A DNA stretch of 64,000 bases from Clostridium chrysemydis. GTDB taxonomy: Bacteria > Bacillota > Clostridia > Clostridiales > Clostridiaceae. The translations under genes were made by a program, and so were the position numbers. The notes beneath the pieces are model-generated. The model saw nothing but the letters and a program-made list of their open reading frames with translations, had not been told where the DNA came from and did no database searches. How positions within the stretch are numbered: the stretch's first letter is position 1; every line of letters starts with the position of its first letter. The stretch spans positions 62,001 to 126,000 of the forward strand of contig NZ_JADEKP010000003.1 of NCBI RefSeq assembly GCF_015234215.1, in the 5' to 3' direction. Positions 8,334 through 16,043 of the stretch are shown piece by piece.

Positions 8334-8633
8334 ATGGCAAACATTAAATCAATTGAAGTAAATAAATTAACCAATCTAAAGGATATTAATTTAATAGATA
8401 TAAGAGAAGAATATGAATATTCATCAGGACATCTAAAAAATGCAAAAAATATTCCTATGGAAGAGTTATTAGAAGCACCAGATGAATTCTTAAAAGAAGA
8501 AGAGACATATTACATAATATGTAAAGCTGGAATGAGAAGCTTAAGAGCTTGCAGCGAATTAAAAGAAGAAGGATATAAGGTAATAAACGTTTCGGGTGGG
8601 ACTTTGAGTTTTAACGGCGACTTAGAAAAATAG
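8334..8633 (+). CDS. Single-domain rhodanese-like sulfurtransferase
   Basis: A 99-residue protein covering one rhodanese domain: the DIREEYEYSSGHLKNAKNIP motif (residues 22-41) and active-site loop CKAGMRS with catalytic C63. It would carry persulfide sulfur, by analogy with GlpE/PspE-type proteins. No signal peptide, so cytoplasmic. An AAAAGGAGAT site precedes the ATG. No sulfur-metabolism neighbour points to a specific partner. Confidence 0.88.
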   Translation: MANIKSIEVNKLTNLKDINLIDIREEYEYSSGHLKNAKNIPMEELLEAPDEFLKEEETYYIICKAGMRSLRACSELKEEGYKVINVSGGTLSFNGDLEK

Positions 8634-8668
8634 GAAAAACTTTTAACTTTGTTAAATATTAAACTAAA

Positions 8669-8696
8669 TTGATAAATAAAATATATTTGTTATAAT
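8669..8696 (+). promoter_or_regulatory. Sigma-A-type promoter of the 168-residue protein gene
   Basis: TTGATA (8669-8674), a 16-nt spacer and TATAAT (8691-8696), about 40 nt before the ATG at 8738. Confidence 0.6.
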
Positions 8697-8737
8697 TATG
8701 TAGGTATTTAATAAAAAGGAAAAAGGAGAGAATTTAT

Positions 8738-9244
8738 ATGAAAGAAGCTAAGGCGCGGAAGCGGAATATTATATATTTAATATTAGTTTCAATAATAGTT
8801 ATTTTGCTTGGAGTTAGTGTTTATAATTACAAAGAAAAAATAAAAGCTCAAAAAATTATTTTCCAAACAGGAATTGAATCTATTGAGGGACTTGAGGAAA
8901 TTTATAAATTTTATGAATCATATCAAGGAAAGCTTTCTTTAAACGATAAAAAAAGGATCCAAACTTATATTGGATTTTTAGCAAGCAATATCGAAAGGGG
9001 AAGCTATGTATCTAAAATAAGTGAATTAGAAAACACTAATTTAAAGGATAGTTTAGAAAGTGTAATTGATATAAACGATAAAAATGTTACTTTTAAAGCT
9101 ATAAAAACATTAACTAGTTTAGATTCTCTTTTAAAAGATATAGAATCAAGAGAAAAAAAGTGTACTAAAGTACTATGTAGTACAGAAGATGATGATAAAA
9201 AAATAATAGGATACATACAAGAATTATCTAGTTTTAATAAATAG
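8738..9244 (+). CDS. Membrane-anchored protein of unknown function
   Basis: A 168-residue protein with a basic N-terminus and one hydrophobic segment (about 10-27, IIYLILVSIIVILLGVSV), then about 140 mostly helical, charged residues presumably outside the membrane. There is no lipobox Cys, so it is a bitopic anchor rather than a lipoprotein. Two cysteines near the C-terminus (KKCTKVLCST) could form a disulfide or bind metal. I do not recognise the family. It has its own promoter, an AAAGGAGAG site and a terminator. Confidence 0.7.
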   Translation: MKEAKARKRNIIYLILVSIIVILLGVSVYNYKEKIKAQKIIFQTGIESIEGLEEIYKFYESYQGKLSLNDKKRIQTYIGFLASNIERGSYVSKISELENTNLKDSLESVIDINDKNVTFKAIKTLTSLDSLLKDIESREKKCTKVLCSTEDDDKKIIGYIQELSSFNK

Positions 9245-9270
9245 ACTTTCAAATATGAAAGTCTTTTTTT
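9243..9270 (+). terminator. Rho-independent terminator
   Basis: A 9-bp stem AGACTTTCA / TGAAAGTCT with an AATA loop and a run of T; the stem starts at the stop codon of the preceding gene. Confidence 0.88.
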
Positions 9271-9498
9271 ATTTAAGAAGTTATTAAATAAAAGAATCTA
9301 TTATTAAAGTGTTAAAAAATTATGCTAATTAATGATTAAATGACAAAATAATACAAATAAACCCTAAATGTTAACTTAAATTCATAAAGTTCACAAAAAG
9401 TATATATTTATCTTTCAGATGTGTTATAATCAAGTACATAAAAGAACATAAGTGGACAAGTGTATTTTACACGTAAACAATGATGGGGTGATATAGAT

Positions 9499-11031
9499 AT
9501 GGAAAAAGTAAAAAAAGAATCGTTTATAGAGAAGTTTGGTAAGAAAATTCCAGATCCAGTAATTATATTTATGATACTTTACGCAGTAACTTTTGTATTT
9601 ACTTTAGTTATGGGAGGAAAGGAATTTACAACTTTAGGAGCAGACGGAGCAGATATTACATATAGCGTAAAAAATATGCTTAATGCTGAAAACTTCAGAT
9701 GGATATTTGATAATGCTCTACTAAACAACTGGCTTGCATACGGTGGAGGAGTACTTGGAACTATTCTTATAGTTATGCTTGGAGTAGGTTTATCAGAAGA
9801 ATCAGGACTTTTAAGTACTTTAATTAAAAAGATTGGACTAAAGGTTTCAGATAAGTTTTTACCAGTAGTTTTAGTTTTCTTAGGAATAATGAGTAGTATA
9901 GCAACAGATGCAGGTTATATAATTTTAATACCACTTGCAGGATTATTATACGTAGGACTTAAAAAGAATCCTTTAATAGGTATGGCGGCAGCATTTGCAG
10001 GGGTATCAGCAGGATTTAGTGCAAACCTAATTCCAGGAACTCCTATAGATGTAATAGTTGGAAACAATGCAAAGATATTTGCAGAAGGACAAGGTGTACC
10101 TTTTGTATCAAGAGCTGGAGAAGCTTTAAATCCAGCTACAATGCACTATTTCTTTATAGTTGCATCAACTATACTTTTATCAATTATAGGTTACTTTGTA
10201 ACAGCAAAGTTTGTAAAACCTAGACTTGAAAAAGAAACTTATGTTATACCAGAAGATATGAATTTAAATGATTTTACAGTAAAACCAGAAGAAAATAAAG
10301 CATTAAAGAGTGCATTAATTGGATTATTAATAGGACTAGCTATAGTTATATGTTTAGCACTAGGACCTCTTGCACCATTTATAGGTGAAGATGGAAGCAA
10401 GGTAAACCCAATAATGGATAATGTAATTTTAATAATAACATTCTTATTCTTTATGACTGGATTATTCTACGGTAAAAAGGTTGGAAAGTTTAAAAATGCA
10501 ATGGATATAGTAAAAGCTATGTCAAAGCAAATGGGTGGAATGGGATATGTTTTAGTATTAACTTTCTTCTCATATAACTTCTTAGCATTATTAAGTTTCT
10601 CAAACCTTGGAACATATATAACATATTTAGGTGCATCATTCTTACAGAACTTAGGTATAGATAAGTATCCTGTATTACTTTTAATAGGATTTATATTAGT
10701 AACAGCTTTAATAAATCTATTTGTTGGAGGATTAACTTCAAAGTGGATGTTACTTGGACCTATATTTATTCCAATGTTATATAACGTAAATCAAAATTTA
10801 ACACCAGACTTAGTTTCAGCTGCATATAGACTTGCAGATTCATCAACTAATGTTATCTCGCCACTTATGTCATACGCTGGAATAATACTAGTGTTTATGA
10901 GAAAGTATAAACCAGATTATACTTTAGGCGATATGATAAGATTAATGATGCCTTACTCAATAGCATTTTTAATCTTCTGGACAACTTTACTAGTTGGATT
11001 CTTCGTATTTGGATTACCACTAGGATTTTAA
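9499..11031 (+). CDS. abgT: AbgT-family transporter (p-aminobenzoyl-glutamate type)
   Basis: A 510-residue polytopic membrane protein (about 11-13 helices). The N-terminus IEKFGKKIPDPVIIFMILY, the segment GIMSSIATDAGYIILIPLAG and the C-terminal LADSSTNVISPLMSY are characteristic of AbgT transporters. Family members take up p-aminobenzoyl-glutamate or export antimetabolite-like compounds; which applies here is unknown. It is monocistronic with a GGGGTGAT site before the ATG and a bidirectional terminator after. The roughly 230 nt upstream contain a TATAAT-like -10 near 9424 and nothing else I can name. Confidence 0.88.
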   Translation: MEKVKKESFIEKFGKKIPDPVIIFMILYAVTFVFTLVMGGKEFTTLGADGADITYSVKNMLNAENFRWIFDNALLNNWLAYGGGVLGTILIVMLGVGLSEESGLLSTLIKKIGLKVSDKFLPVVLVFLGIMSSIATDAGYIILIPLAGLLYVGLKKNPLIGMAAAFAGVSAGFSANLIPGTPIDVIVGNNAKIFAEGQGVPFVSRAGEALNPATMHYFFIVASTILLSIIGYFVTAKFVKPRLEKETYVIPEDMNLNDFTVKPEENKALKSALIGLLIGLAIVICLALGPLAPFIGEDGSKVNPIMDNVILIITFLFFMTGLFYGKKVGKFKNAMDIVKAMSKQMGGMGYVLVLTFFSYNFLALLSFSNLGTYITYLGASFLQNLGIDKYPVLLLIGFILVTALINLFVGGLTSKWMLLGPIFIPMLYNVNQNLTPDLVSAAYRLADSSTNVISPLMSYAGIILVFMRKYKPDYTLGDMIRLMMPYSIAFLIFWTTLLVGFFVFGLPLGF

Positions 11032-11043
11032 TTATAAATCAAT

Positions 11044-11076
11044 AGGGCTTAGTACTATATTTTGGTACTAAGCCCT
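11044..11076. terminator. Bidirectional rho-independent terminator
   Basis: A 12-bp stem AGGGCTTAGTAC / GTACTAAGCCCT, loop of 9 nt, then AAATTTTTT, between the convergent abgT and MntP-like genes. Confidence 0.88.
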
Positions 11077-11083
11077 AAATTTT

Positions 11084-11629
11084 TTAATTAAATATCTCTA
11101 TTATTCCAAGCACTATAAGAAGAATTCCAGAAGTTATATCTCCGTACTTACCAAGAATCCTACCGAAAACTTTTCCTCCAAGAACTTGACCTAAAAATAT
11201 AGTTAATAAACTTAAAATAAAGTTAAAAAAACATACTAGAGGTATATTTAAACCTGTTGCACTTGCAGCTATACCTACTCCTAAATTATTTAATGTAAGG
11301 CCAAATGCTAAAATCAAAGTAGTTTTTAAATTAAGATCTTTTAAAGTAGAGGTTTTCGAATTCTTTTTAATTACACTTTGAATAGTAAAATATACACCCA
11401 TAATTACTATAGTAAAAGCTCCTAAAAAGTTTGAGAGGTAATTTGGGAAGATTGAAGAAATTAATTTTCCAACCTCCATAGAAAGAAATGTTCCGAAGGT
11501 TCCGATAAAAGCAATTATCAGATTATCAAAAAAAGTTATTTTCTTTTTGCCTATCTCATAAGAAATTCCAATAATAAAATTATCTAAATTAGATGAAAGT
11601 CCAAAAAGTATTGCACTTAAAAATTCCAT
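11084..11629 (-). CDS. MntP/YtaF-family membrane protein (putative Mn efflux pump)
   Basis: A 181-residue protein with six predicted helices arranged as two similar halves. The first half has SSNLDNFIIGISY, the second has LTLNNLGVGIAASATGLN; Asp and Asn in such repeats are the metal-site positions in MntP-type exporters. It is equally close to the sporulation-associated YtaF proteins, so both manganese efflux and a sporulation role are possible. Monocistronic. Confidence 0.65.
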   Translation of the reverse strand: MEFLSAILFGLSSNLDNFIIGISYEIGKKKITFFDNLIIAFIGTFGTFLSMEVGKLISSIFPNYLSNFLGAFTIVIMGVYFTIQSVIKKNSKTSTLKDLNLKTTLILAFGLTLNNLGVGIAASATGLNIPLVCFFNFILSLLTIFLGQVLGGKVFGRILGKYGDITSGILLIVLGIIEIFN

Positions 11630-11802
11630 AAAAGTCTCCTAAATTTTAAATATCAAATAAAACTATACACTTTAAATAAGATTAAAAAATAGAATTTAAG
11701 TTAATTTATAATTAATATTTTTGATAATATTTAAAACTAGTATATAATTAAAATAGAAAAAGAAATGAATATATATTAAAATAAGAACTAATATAATAAT
11801 AT
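11630..11802. other. Divergent promoter region
   Basis: AT-rich DNA between the MntP-like gene (minus) and the c-di-GMP riboswitch (plus). It must contain the promoter for the riboswitch transcript; I see no ORF and no other structured element. Confidence 0.45.
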
Positions 11803-11880
11803 TTAGGCAAAATAAGAGAAATCTTATTTACGCAAAACTATAGGGACTAAGGTTTAATTACTATGTCAGCCAGCTGCACT
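11803..11880 (+). ncRNA. c-di-GMP-I (GEMM-I) riboswitch aptamer
   Basis: Shows the conserved GEMM-I features in order: GGCAAA, then a hairpin capped by a GAAA tetraloop (AATAAGA-GAAA-TCTTATT, 11811-11828), then ACGCAAAACTATAGGGACTAAGG (11829-11852), and a second arm ending TCAGCCAGCTGC. The A/G positions that bind the ligand and the tetraloop/receptor layout are present. A terminator follows about 20 nt later, and the next gene is a diguanylate cyclase. Whether ligand turns the gene on or off depends on the mutually exclusive pairing, which I cannot compute. Confidence 0.85.
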
Positions 11881-11897
11881 TTATTTAAAGGAGCTTT

Positions 11898-11926
11898 AGC
11901 CTTAACTTTTATAGTTAAGGCTTTTT
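11898..11926 (+). terminator. Riboswitch expression-platform terminator
   Basis: A 10-bp stem AGCCTTAACT / AGTTAAGGCT with a 5-nt loop and a TTTT tail, between the c-di-GMP aptamer and the ATG of the GGDEF gene. GAGCTTTAGCC just upstream could pair with the aptamer's CAGCTGC region as an antiterminator. Confidence 0.8.
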
Positions 11927-11951
11927 ATATTAAAATATTATGGAGATAAAG

Positions 11952-13679
11952 ATGAATAAGAAAAAGATAATAATTAGTATATTAGTAATAATATGCACTG
12001 TAATTTTAGCTTTTACTTTAATGAGAAAAGAAGTAACTAAGAGATCTATTCAGTCACAGTATGATTATAAAATATTTTTGAGTAATGATGTTTTTAACGA
12101 TTTAGAAGGAAGTGAAAAAAAATATAGTGAGCTAGTTAAAACTGAAAAGGACCCTTTTAAAAGGGGAGTATACTATTCTTCTCTTATGAAAATTTATTTA
12201 GCTAGAAATGATTACGAAAAGGTAATGGAAGCTTCAAAAAATTCTATTGAAGAATATAGTAAGGTAGAAAATGGAGATTATTTTAAAATTAAAGAGTTAG
12301 AGTATTTATCATGGGCGATGTTATCTATAGAAAAGTTTACAGATAGTTTTAACTTAGCTAATGACCTAATTAGCTTAATTAATAATTCAAAAGATAATAT
12401 ATTAAGTAAAGAGGATATTAAAGAAGCCCAAGGACTTGCATATTCTGTCTACTTATGTGTTTACTCTGAGTTCGATATAATAGATAAAGCAGATTTTTAT
12501 TATAATAAATTAAATAATCTTAATATAACGGACAATTACAAAACGGAATATAGTAAAATGAAGTATTTCTATAAGAAAAAAGATTTTAAAGAAGCATATA
12601 AATACGCATTAGCTTATAATGAAATAAATGAAGAATTGGATAAAAAATTTAATACCAATATTTCAGATGCTTCACTTTTAGAAGTAGGACTTTGTGAACT
12701 TGAAATAGGAAAGCTTGAAGAAGGAAAAGATAATATAGAGAGAGCTAAATATTTAAATAGACAAATAGGAGATAATCAGGCAATTGCAGATTCAAATGTA
12801 GGGTTAGCTGTTTACTATAGAAAAAAAGGGGAAAAGAAAAAAGCTATAGAATACTATAAAAAAGCTATAGATATGCATAATAAAGGTAAGGATTATTATA
12901 ATGAAAAAAAAGTATTGTATGAGCTTATTACATATTTAGAAGAAAATAATATAAATATAAATGGGATGAATATTTATAAGATATACTATGATGTTGCAAG
13001 TACTGAGGCTAACAGTGAGGTTAATAATATAATTTCAAAGATGGCAACTGTAAATGATGATTTAAATGAATCAACTTTAAAGCTCATGAATAGACAACTT
13101 AAAATTTTAGAACTTGCATTTGTTATAGGTATAGCAATTATATTAATTTTAATAATAGTAACTCAAAAGTTAAACAAAGTACTAAAAGAGAAGCAAAAAA
13201 GTGAAAATATTTTAAAGGAATTAGTAAATTATGATTACTTAACTAGAGTTTGTACTAGAGGTTATGGAGAGGAATTAATAAACGAGAAATTAAAAAATAA
13301 TAAAGTAACTATAGCAATTTTAGATATAGATAATTTTAAAAAAATAAATGACAGTCTAGGTCATAGCTATGGAGATGATATTTTAAGAAAACTTGGAAAA
13401 GTACTAAAAGATTCAGTTTCAAAAGATGAAATTATCTATAGGTATGGAGGAGAGGAATTTGTAATTGCTTTTATCTCTAAAAGTAGAACTGAAGCAAAAG
13501 AAATATTAGATAATATTAGAACTAAATTAAAGCTTAACCCTGACGAGAGAGGATTTGTTTTTACATTTTCAGCTGGGGTAAAAGAACTTAAAAACATAGA
13601 TTTAGAGACCGGAATTAAATTTGCAGACAAATTACTTTATAAGGCAAAAAGTGATGGAAAAGATAGGGTTGAAATTTAA
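11952..13679 (+). CDS. TPR-GGDEF diguanylate cyclase
   Basis: A 575-residue protein that should make c-di-GMP from GTP. Layout: N-terminal membrane helix (about 5-22), an extracytoplasmic or sensory region with TPR-like helical repeats (about 40-340, including AVYYRKKGEKKKAIEYYKKA), a second membrane helix (about 384-402), then a GGDEF domain. The active motif is GGEEF at 499-503 (YRYGGEEFVIAF), preceded by DIDNFKKINDSLGH. The inhibitory RxxD site five residues upstream reads VSKD, so product inhibition through that site seems lost. I chose ATG 11952 because GGAG lies 6 nt upstream; the ATG at 11940 sits in the terminator tail without a site. Controlled by the c-di-GMP riboswitch. Confidence 0.9.
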   Translation: MNKKKIIISILVIICTVILAFTLMRKEVTKRSIQSQYDYKIFLSNDVFNDLEGSEKKYSELVKTEKDPFKRGVYYSSLMKIYLARNDYEKVMEASKNSIEEYSKVENGDYFKIKELEYLSWAMLSIEKFTDSFNLANDLISLINNSKDNILSKEDIKEAQGLAYSVYLCVYSEFDIIDKADFYYNKLNNLNITDNYKTEYSKMKYFYKKKDFKEAYKYALAYNEINEELDKKFNTNISDASLLEVGLCELEIGKLEEGKDNIERAKYLNRQIGDNQAIADSNVGLAVYYRKKGEKKKAIEYYKKAIDMHNKGKDYYNEKKVLYELITYLEENNININGMNIYKIYYDVASTEANSEVNNIISKMATVNDDLNESTLKLMNRQLKILELAFVIGIAIILILIIVTQKLNKVLKEKQKSENILKELVNYDYLTRVCTRGYGEELINEKLKNNKVTIAILDIDNFKKINDSLGHSYGDDILRKLGKVLKDSVSKDEIIYRYGGEEFVIAFISKSRTEAKEILDNIRTKLKLNPDERGFVFTFSAGVKELKNIDLETGIKFADKLLYKAKSDGKDRVEI

Positions 13680-13695
13680 TTTAAGGAGACAGGAA

Positions 13696-14153
13696 ATGAA
13701 AAAAGAATTTAAATCACAAATAAAAAAAGTAGAAGGTAAGAACGCTTCATACATTGAAATACCTTTTGATGTAGAGAAAGTTTATGGCAAAAGGCGAGTA
13801 AAGGTAAAAGCAAAGTTTGATGGGATAGATTATAGAGGATCTATTGTCAAAATGGGAATGCCTTGCTTTATGATAGGCATAACTAAAGAAATAAGAGAAA
13901 AGTTAAATAAAACTTTTGGTGATACAGTAAACGTAGAAATAGAAGAAGATTTAGAAGAGAGAGTTATTGAAATTCCAAAAGAATTTGAAGTAGAATTAAA
14001 CAAAAATCATAAAGCAAAAGATTTTTTAATAGCCTATCATTTTCTATGAAAAAAAAGTACATAAATTCAATAACTAGTGCTAAAAAAGAAGAGACTAAAC
14101 TTAAACGTATTAAAGATTATATAGAAAAGCTAGAAAATGAAATGAAAATATAA
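13696..14153 (+). pseudogene. YdeI/OmdA-family gene (DUF1905 + OmdA), frameshifted
   Basis: The first 117 codons encode a DUF1905-like beta domain (KKVEGKNASYIEIPFD...VKAKFDGIDYRGSI). Near 14022 the frame is lost in a run of six T and ends at TGA 14047. If one T is restored the reading continues as DFFNSLSFSMKKKYINSITS, then AKKEETKLKRIKDYIEKLE to TAA 14151-14153, which is the typical C-terminal OmdA helix pattern. So a 1-nt loss (or a sequencing error) splits one gene of about 151 codons. Pfam names this C-terminal domain as bacteriocin-protection, YdeI or OmpD-associated; it stands directly upstream of a bacteriocin-like cluster. It follows the GGDEF gene by 16 nt with an AAGGAGA site. Confidence 0.8.
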
Positions 14154-14168
14154 GTTTTAAAAATAATG

Positions 14169-14206
14169 AAAGGTATGATTTTGAAGTAATTTTAAATCAT
14201 GCCTTT
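14169..14206 (+). terminator. Rho-independent terminator
   Basis: A 13-bp stem AAAGGTATGATTT / AAATCATGCCTTT (one G-T pair) and a short T tail. It separates the GGDEF/YdeI unit from the RiPP cluster. Confidence 0.75.
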
Positions 14207-14219
14207 TTAATTGATTAAA

Positions 14220-14373
14220 TAATATCCAGTCTTATCTAAAATTAATAATTTTCATTATAACTATCAATTTTTACTTTTAAGTATACGATTTTTATCAAAA
14301 TCGGTAAATTATTAAGTTAAGCTGTTATATTGGTACTGAGGTATACTTCTAAAAAATAAATGGAGGGGTCAAT
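14220..14373 (+). promoter_or_regulatory. Promoter/operator region of the RiPP cluster
   Basis: A -10-like TATACT lies at 14342-14347, with no good -35 at the right distance (AAGCTG/TTAAGC), as expected for an activator-dependent promoter. Upstream is a 7-bp inverted repeat CGATTTT-TATC-AAAATCG (14286-14303), flanked by ACTTTTAAG (14273-14281) and TAAGTTAAG (14313-14321), each 7/9 to the AgrA/LytTR half-site ACAGTTAAG. The spacing (40 nt between starts) is not the classic 21 nt. The site TGGAGGGG precedes the ATG. Confidence 0.45.
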
Positions 14374-14568
14374 ATGGAGTTATTTAATGTTAAAGAGAGA
14401 GAAGAATCGGCAGTATGTTGGGGGTGTGCTGTATGTGCAGCATGTTTAGCATGTGCTGGGTGTCTAGCGTGTGTTGTTCCAATAGCAGGACAAGCAGTTA
14501 CTGCAACTGCAGCAGTAAAAGCTGTTACAGCAGCTGTGGCTATTGCTAGTGGTGTAGGAAGAAGTTAA
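14374..14568 (+). CDS. Seven-cysteine sactipeptide-like (thurincin H-type) bacteriocin precursor
   Basis: A 64-residue precursor: short charged leader MELFNVKEREESAV, then C15, C18, C21, C24, C27, C30 and C33, exactly every third residue, a VVPI turn (34-37), and an Ala/Val/Thr-rich tail. The tail has Ala at 38, 41, 44, 47, 50, 53 and 56, also exactly every third. The start of the core, CWGCAVCAAC, matches thurincin H (CWSCLVCAAC) at 8 of 10 positions, and thurincin H has four nested Cys-to-alpha-carbon thioethers with the same period. By analogy this peptide could fold into a hairpin with up to seven rungs. Two radical SAM genes follow. Leader cleavage site and acceptor residues are inferred. 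Confidence 0.9.
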   Translation: MELFNVKEREESAVCWGCAVCAACLACAGCLACVVPIAGQAVTATAAVKAVTAAVAIASGVGRS

Positions 14569-14574
14569 TTTAAT

Positions 14575-14605
14575 AGGTATATATAGTTTTAGGCTATATA
14601 TACCT
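14575..14605 (+). other. Intercistronic RNA hairpin between precursor and maturase genes
   Basis: A perfect 12-bp stem AGGTATATATAG / CTATATATACCT with a 7-nt loop, starting 7 nt after the precursor stop. No T tail follows (the next bases are TGGAAAAAGGG), so it is more likely a partial terminator, processing site or 3' stabiliser that lets precursor mRNA exceed maturase mRNA. Confidence 0.7.
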
Positions 14606-14624
14606 TGGAAAAAGGGTGAGGGAT

Positions 14625-16043
14625 ATGGGAATTAAAATATTAAGTAAAAATAATAATAACTATGTTTATGATGATAATACTGGATTAGTCTTTCTTGAAA
14701 GTGCTAATGATATATCAAAATATGACTATTATAATAATACAAGTAAAGAAATAAAATTTGAAGAAATAGAAAAATTAACGCAGGAAACAATCGAAGATTA
14801 TATATACTCAAAAGGTAATGGCTTTAATCAAATATTATTAGAAATGACATCACAATGTAACTTAAGATGTAAATATTGTATATATTCAGAACATTATGAA
14901 TTTACAGAGACGTATAGAGACTGTAAGTTAAGTTTTGAAACTGGAAGAAAAGCACTAGACTACTATTTTAAAAATTTTGATTTGATTTATAAAAGGCATC
15001 CAAATAAAAAAGCATCAATTGGGTTTTATGGTGGTGAGCCATTATTGAATTTTGAGGTTTTAAGACAATTAGTTAACTATACTAATGACAGGTATAGCGA
15101 TAAATATGAAATTATATATAACATAACAACTAATGGATTATTATTAAATGATGAAATAATTGATTTTTTAGTAGAAAATAAATTTGCAATAACTTTAAGT
15201 ATAGATGGAGATAAAGAGAATCATGACAGAAATAGAGTTAGACTAAACGGAGAAGGTAGTCATGATCAAATTATGAAGAATTATAAAAATCTTAAAGAGA
15301 AGTATCCTGATTATGATATGGTTGCAGTTAGTGCATGCTATGATATGAAAACTAATTTTCTTAAGTTAGAAAAGTTCTTTGATGAAAATCAATTATTTGT
15401 TTCTAAGCTTGCGCCTATAGAAACAAATAGTACTACTTATTATAAGCAATTTAACGAACAGGATATTTTATTATTTGAGAAAAATATGAATAAAATAATA
15501 GAAAAATATAAAAAAGAATTAAAAGAAGGTACATTAAAAAAGAATAGTTTTTTATATGCGTTTGTTGGCATAATGGTAGCAGAATTTTACTTGCATCCAA
15601 TAATGGCAGAACAAAAACCTTGGTTTATACCTAAAACTGCTTGTTGCGTCCCAGGTGAAAAATTATATATTACAAATGATGGTAAAGTTCATATGTGTGA
15701 AAAAATTAATCCTAACTTTTCAATAGGTAATGTAGATAGTGGAATTGATTTTAAAAAAGTATCTGAAATTATAAAGAAGTATAATACGGAAATATGCAAG
15801 AAGAACTGTACAAGCTGCAATGTTTCAAGATTATGCAATATATGTTATGCACAAGTAGGTAAACAGGATGTGTTTGAGATTGAAAAATCTTATTGTAAAG
15901 ATAAAATTTATGATGCCAAAGAGATGCTAAAACTGACGATAGACATATTAGAAGACTCACCAATGGCACTTGAAGATATCACTGTAAACTATTACAAGGA
16001 AATATATAAAAAGGCAGGTACTAGAAATGAAAATGTATTTTAG
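14625..16043 (+). CDS. Radical SAM/SPASM peptide maturase (first of two)
   Basis: A 472-residue enzyme expected to form thioether links on the precursor. An N-terminal region (about 1-70) precedes the radical SAM core and could be the peptide-recognition part. The CX3CX2C motif is C78, C82 and C85 (CNLRCKYC), followed by the SAM-binding GGEP (YGGEPLLNF). A C-terminal SPASM domain has many Cys: ACCVPGEKLYI, HMCEKINP, ICKKNCTSCNVSRLCNICY and SYC, enough for two auxiliary [4Fe-4S] clusters as in AlbA-type sactisynthases. ATG 14625 has AAAGGGTGA upstream; a GTG at 14616 is less well placed. It overlaps the second radical SAM gene by 17 nt. Confidence 0.88.
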   Translation: MGIKILSKNNNNYVYDDNTGLVFLESANDISKYDYYNNTSKEIKFEEIEKLTQETIEDYIYSKGNGFNQILLEMTSQCNLRCKYCIYSEHYEFTETYRDCKLSFETGRKALDYYFKNFDLIYKRHPNKKASIGFYGGEPLLNFEVLRQLVNYTNDRYSDKYEIIYNITTNGLLLNDEIIDFLVENKFAITLSIDGDKENHDRNRVRLNGEGSHDQIMKNYKNLKEKYPDYDMVAVSACYDMKTNFLKLEKFFDENQLFVSKLAPIETNSTTYYKQFNEQDILLFEKNMNKIIEKYKKELKEGTLKKNSFLYAFVGIMVAEFYLHPIMAEQKPWFIPKTACCVPGEKLYITNDGKVHMCEKINPNFSIGNVDSGIDFKKVSEIIKKYNTEICKKNCTSCNVSRLCNICYAQVGKQDVFEIEKSYCKDKIYDAKEMLKLTIDILEDSPMALEDITVNYYKEIYKKAGTRNENVF

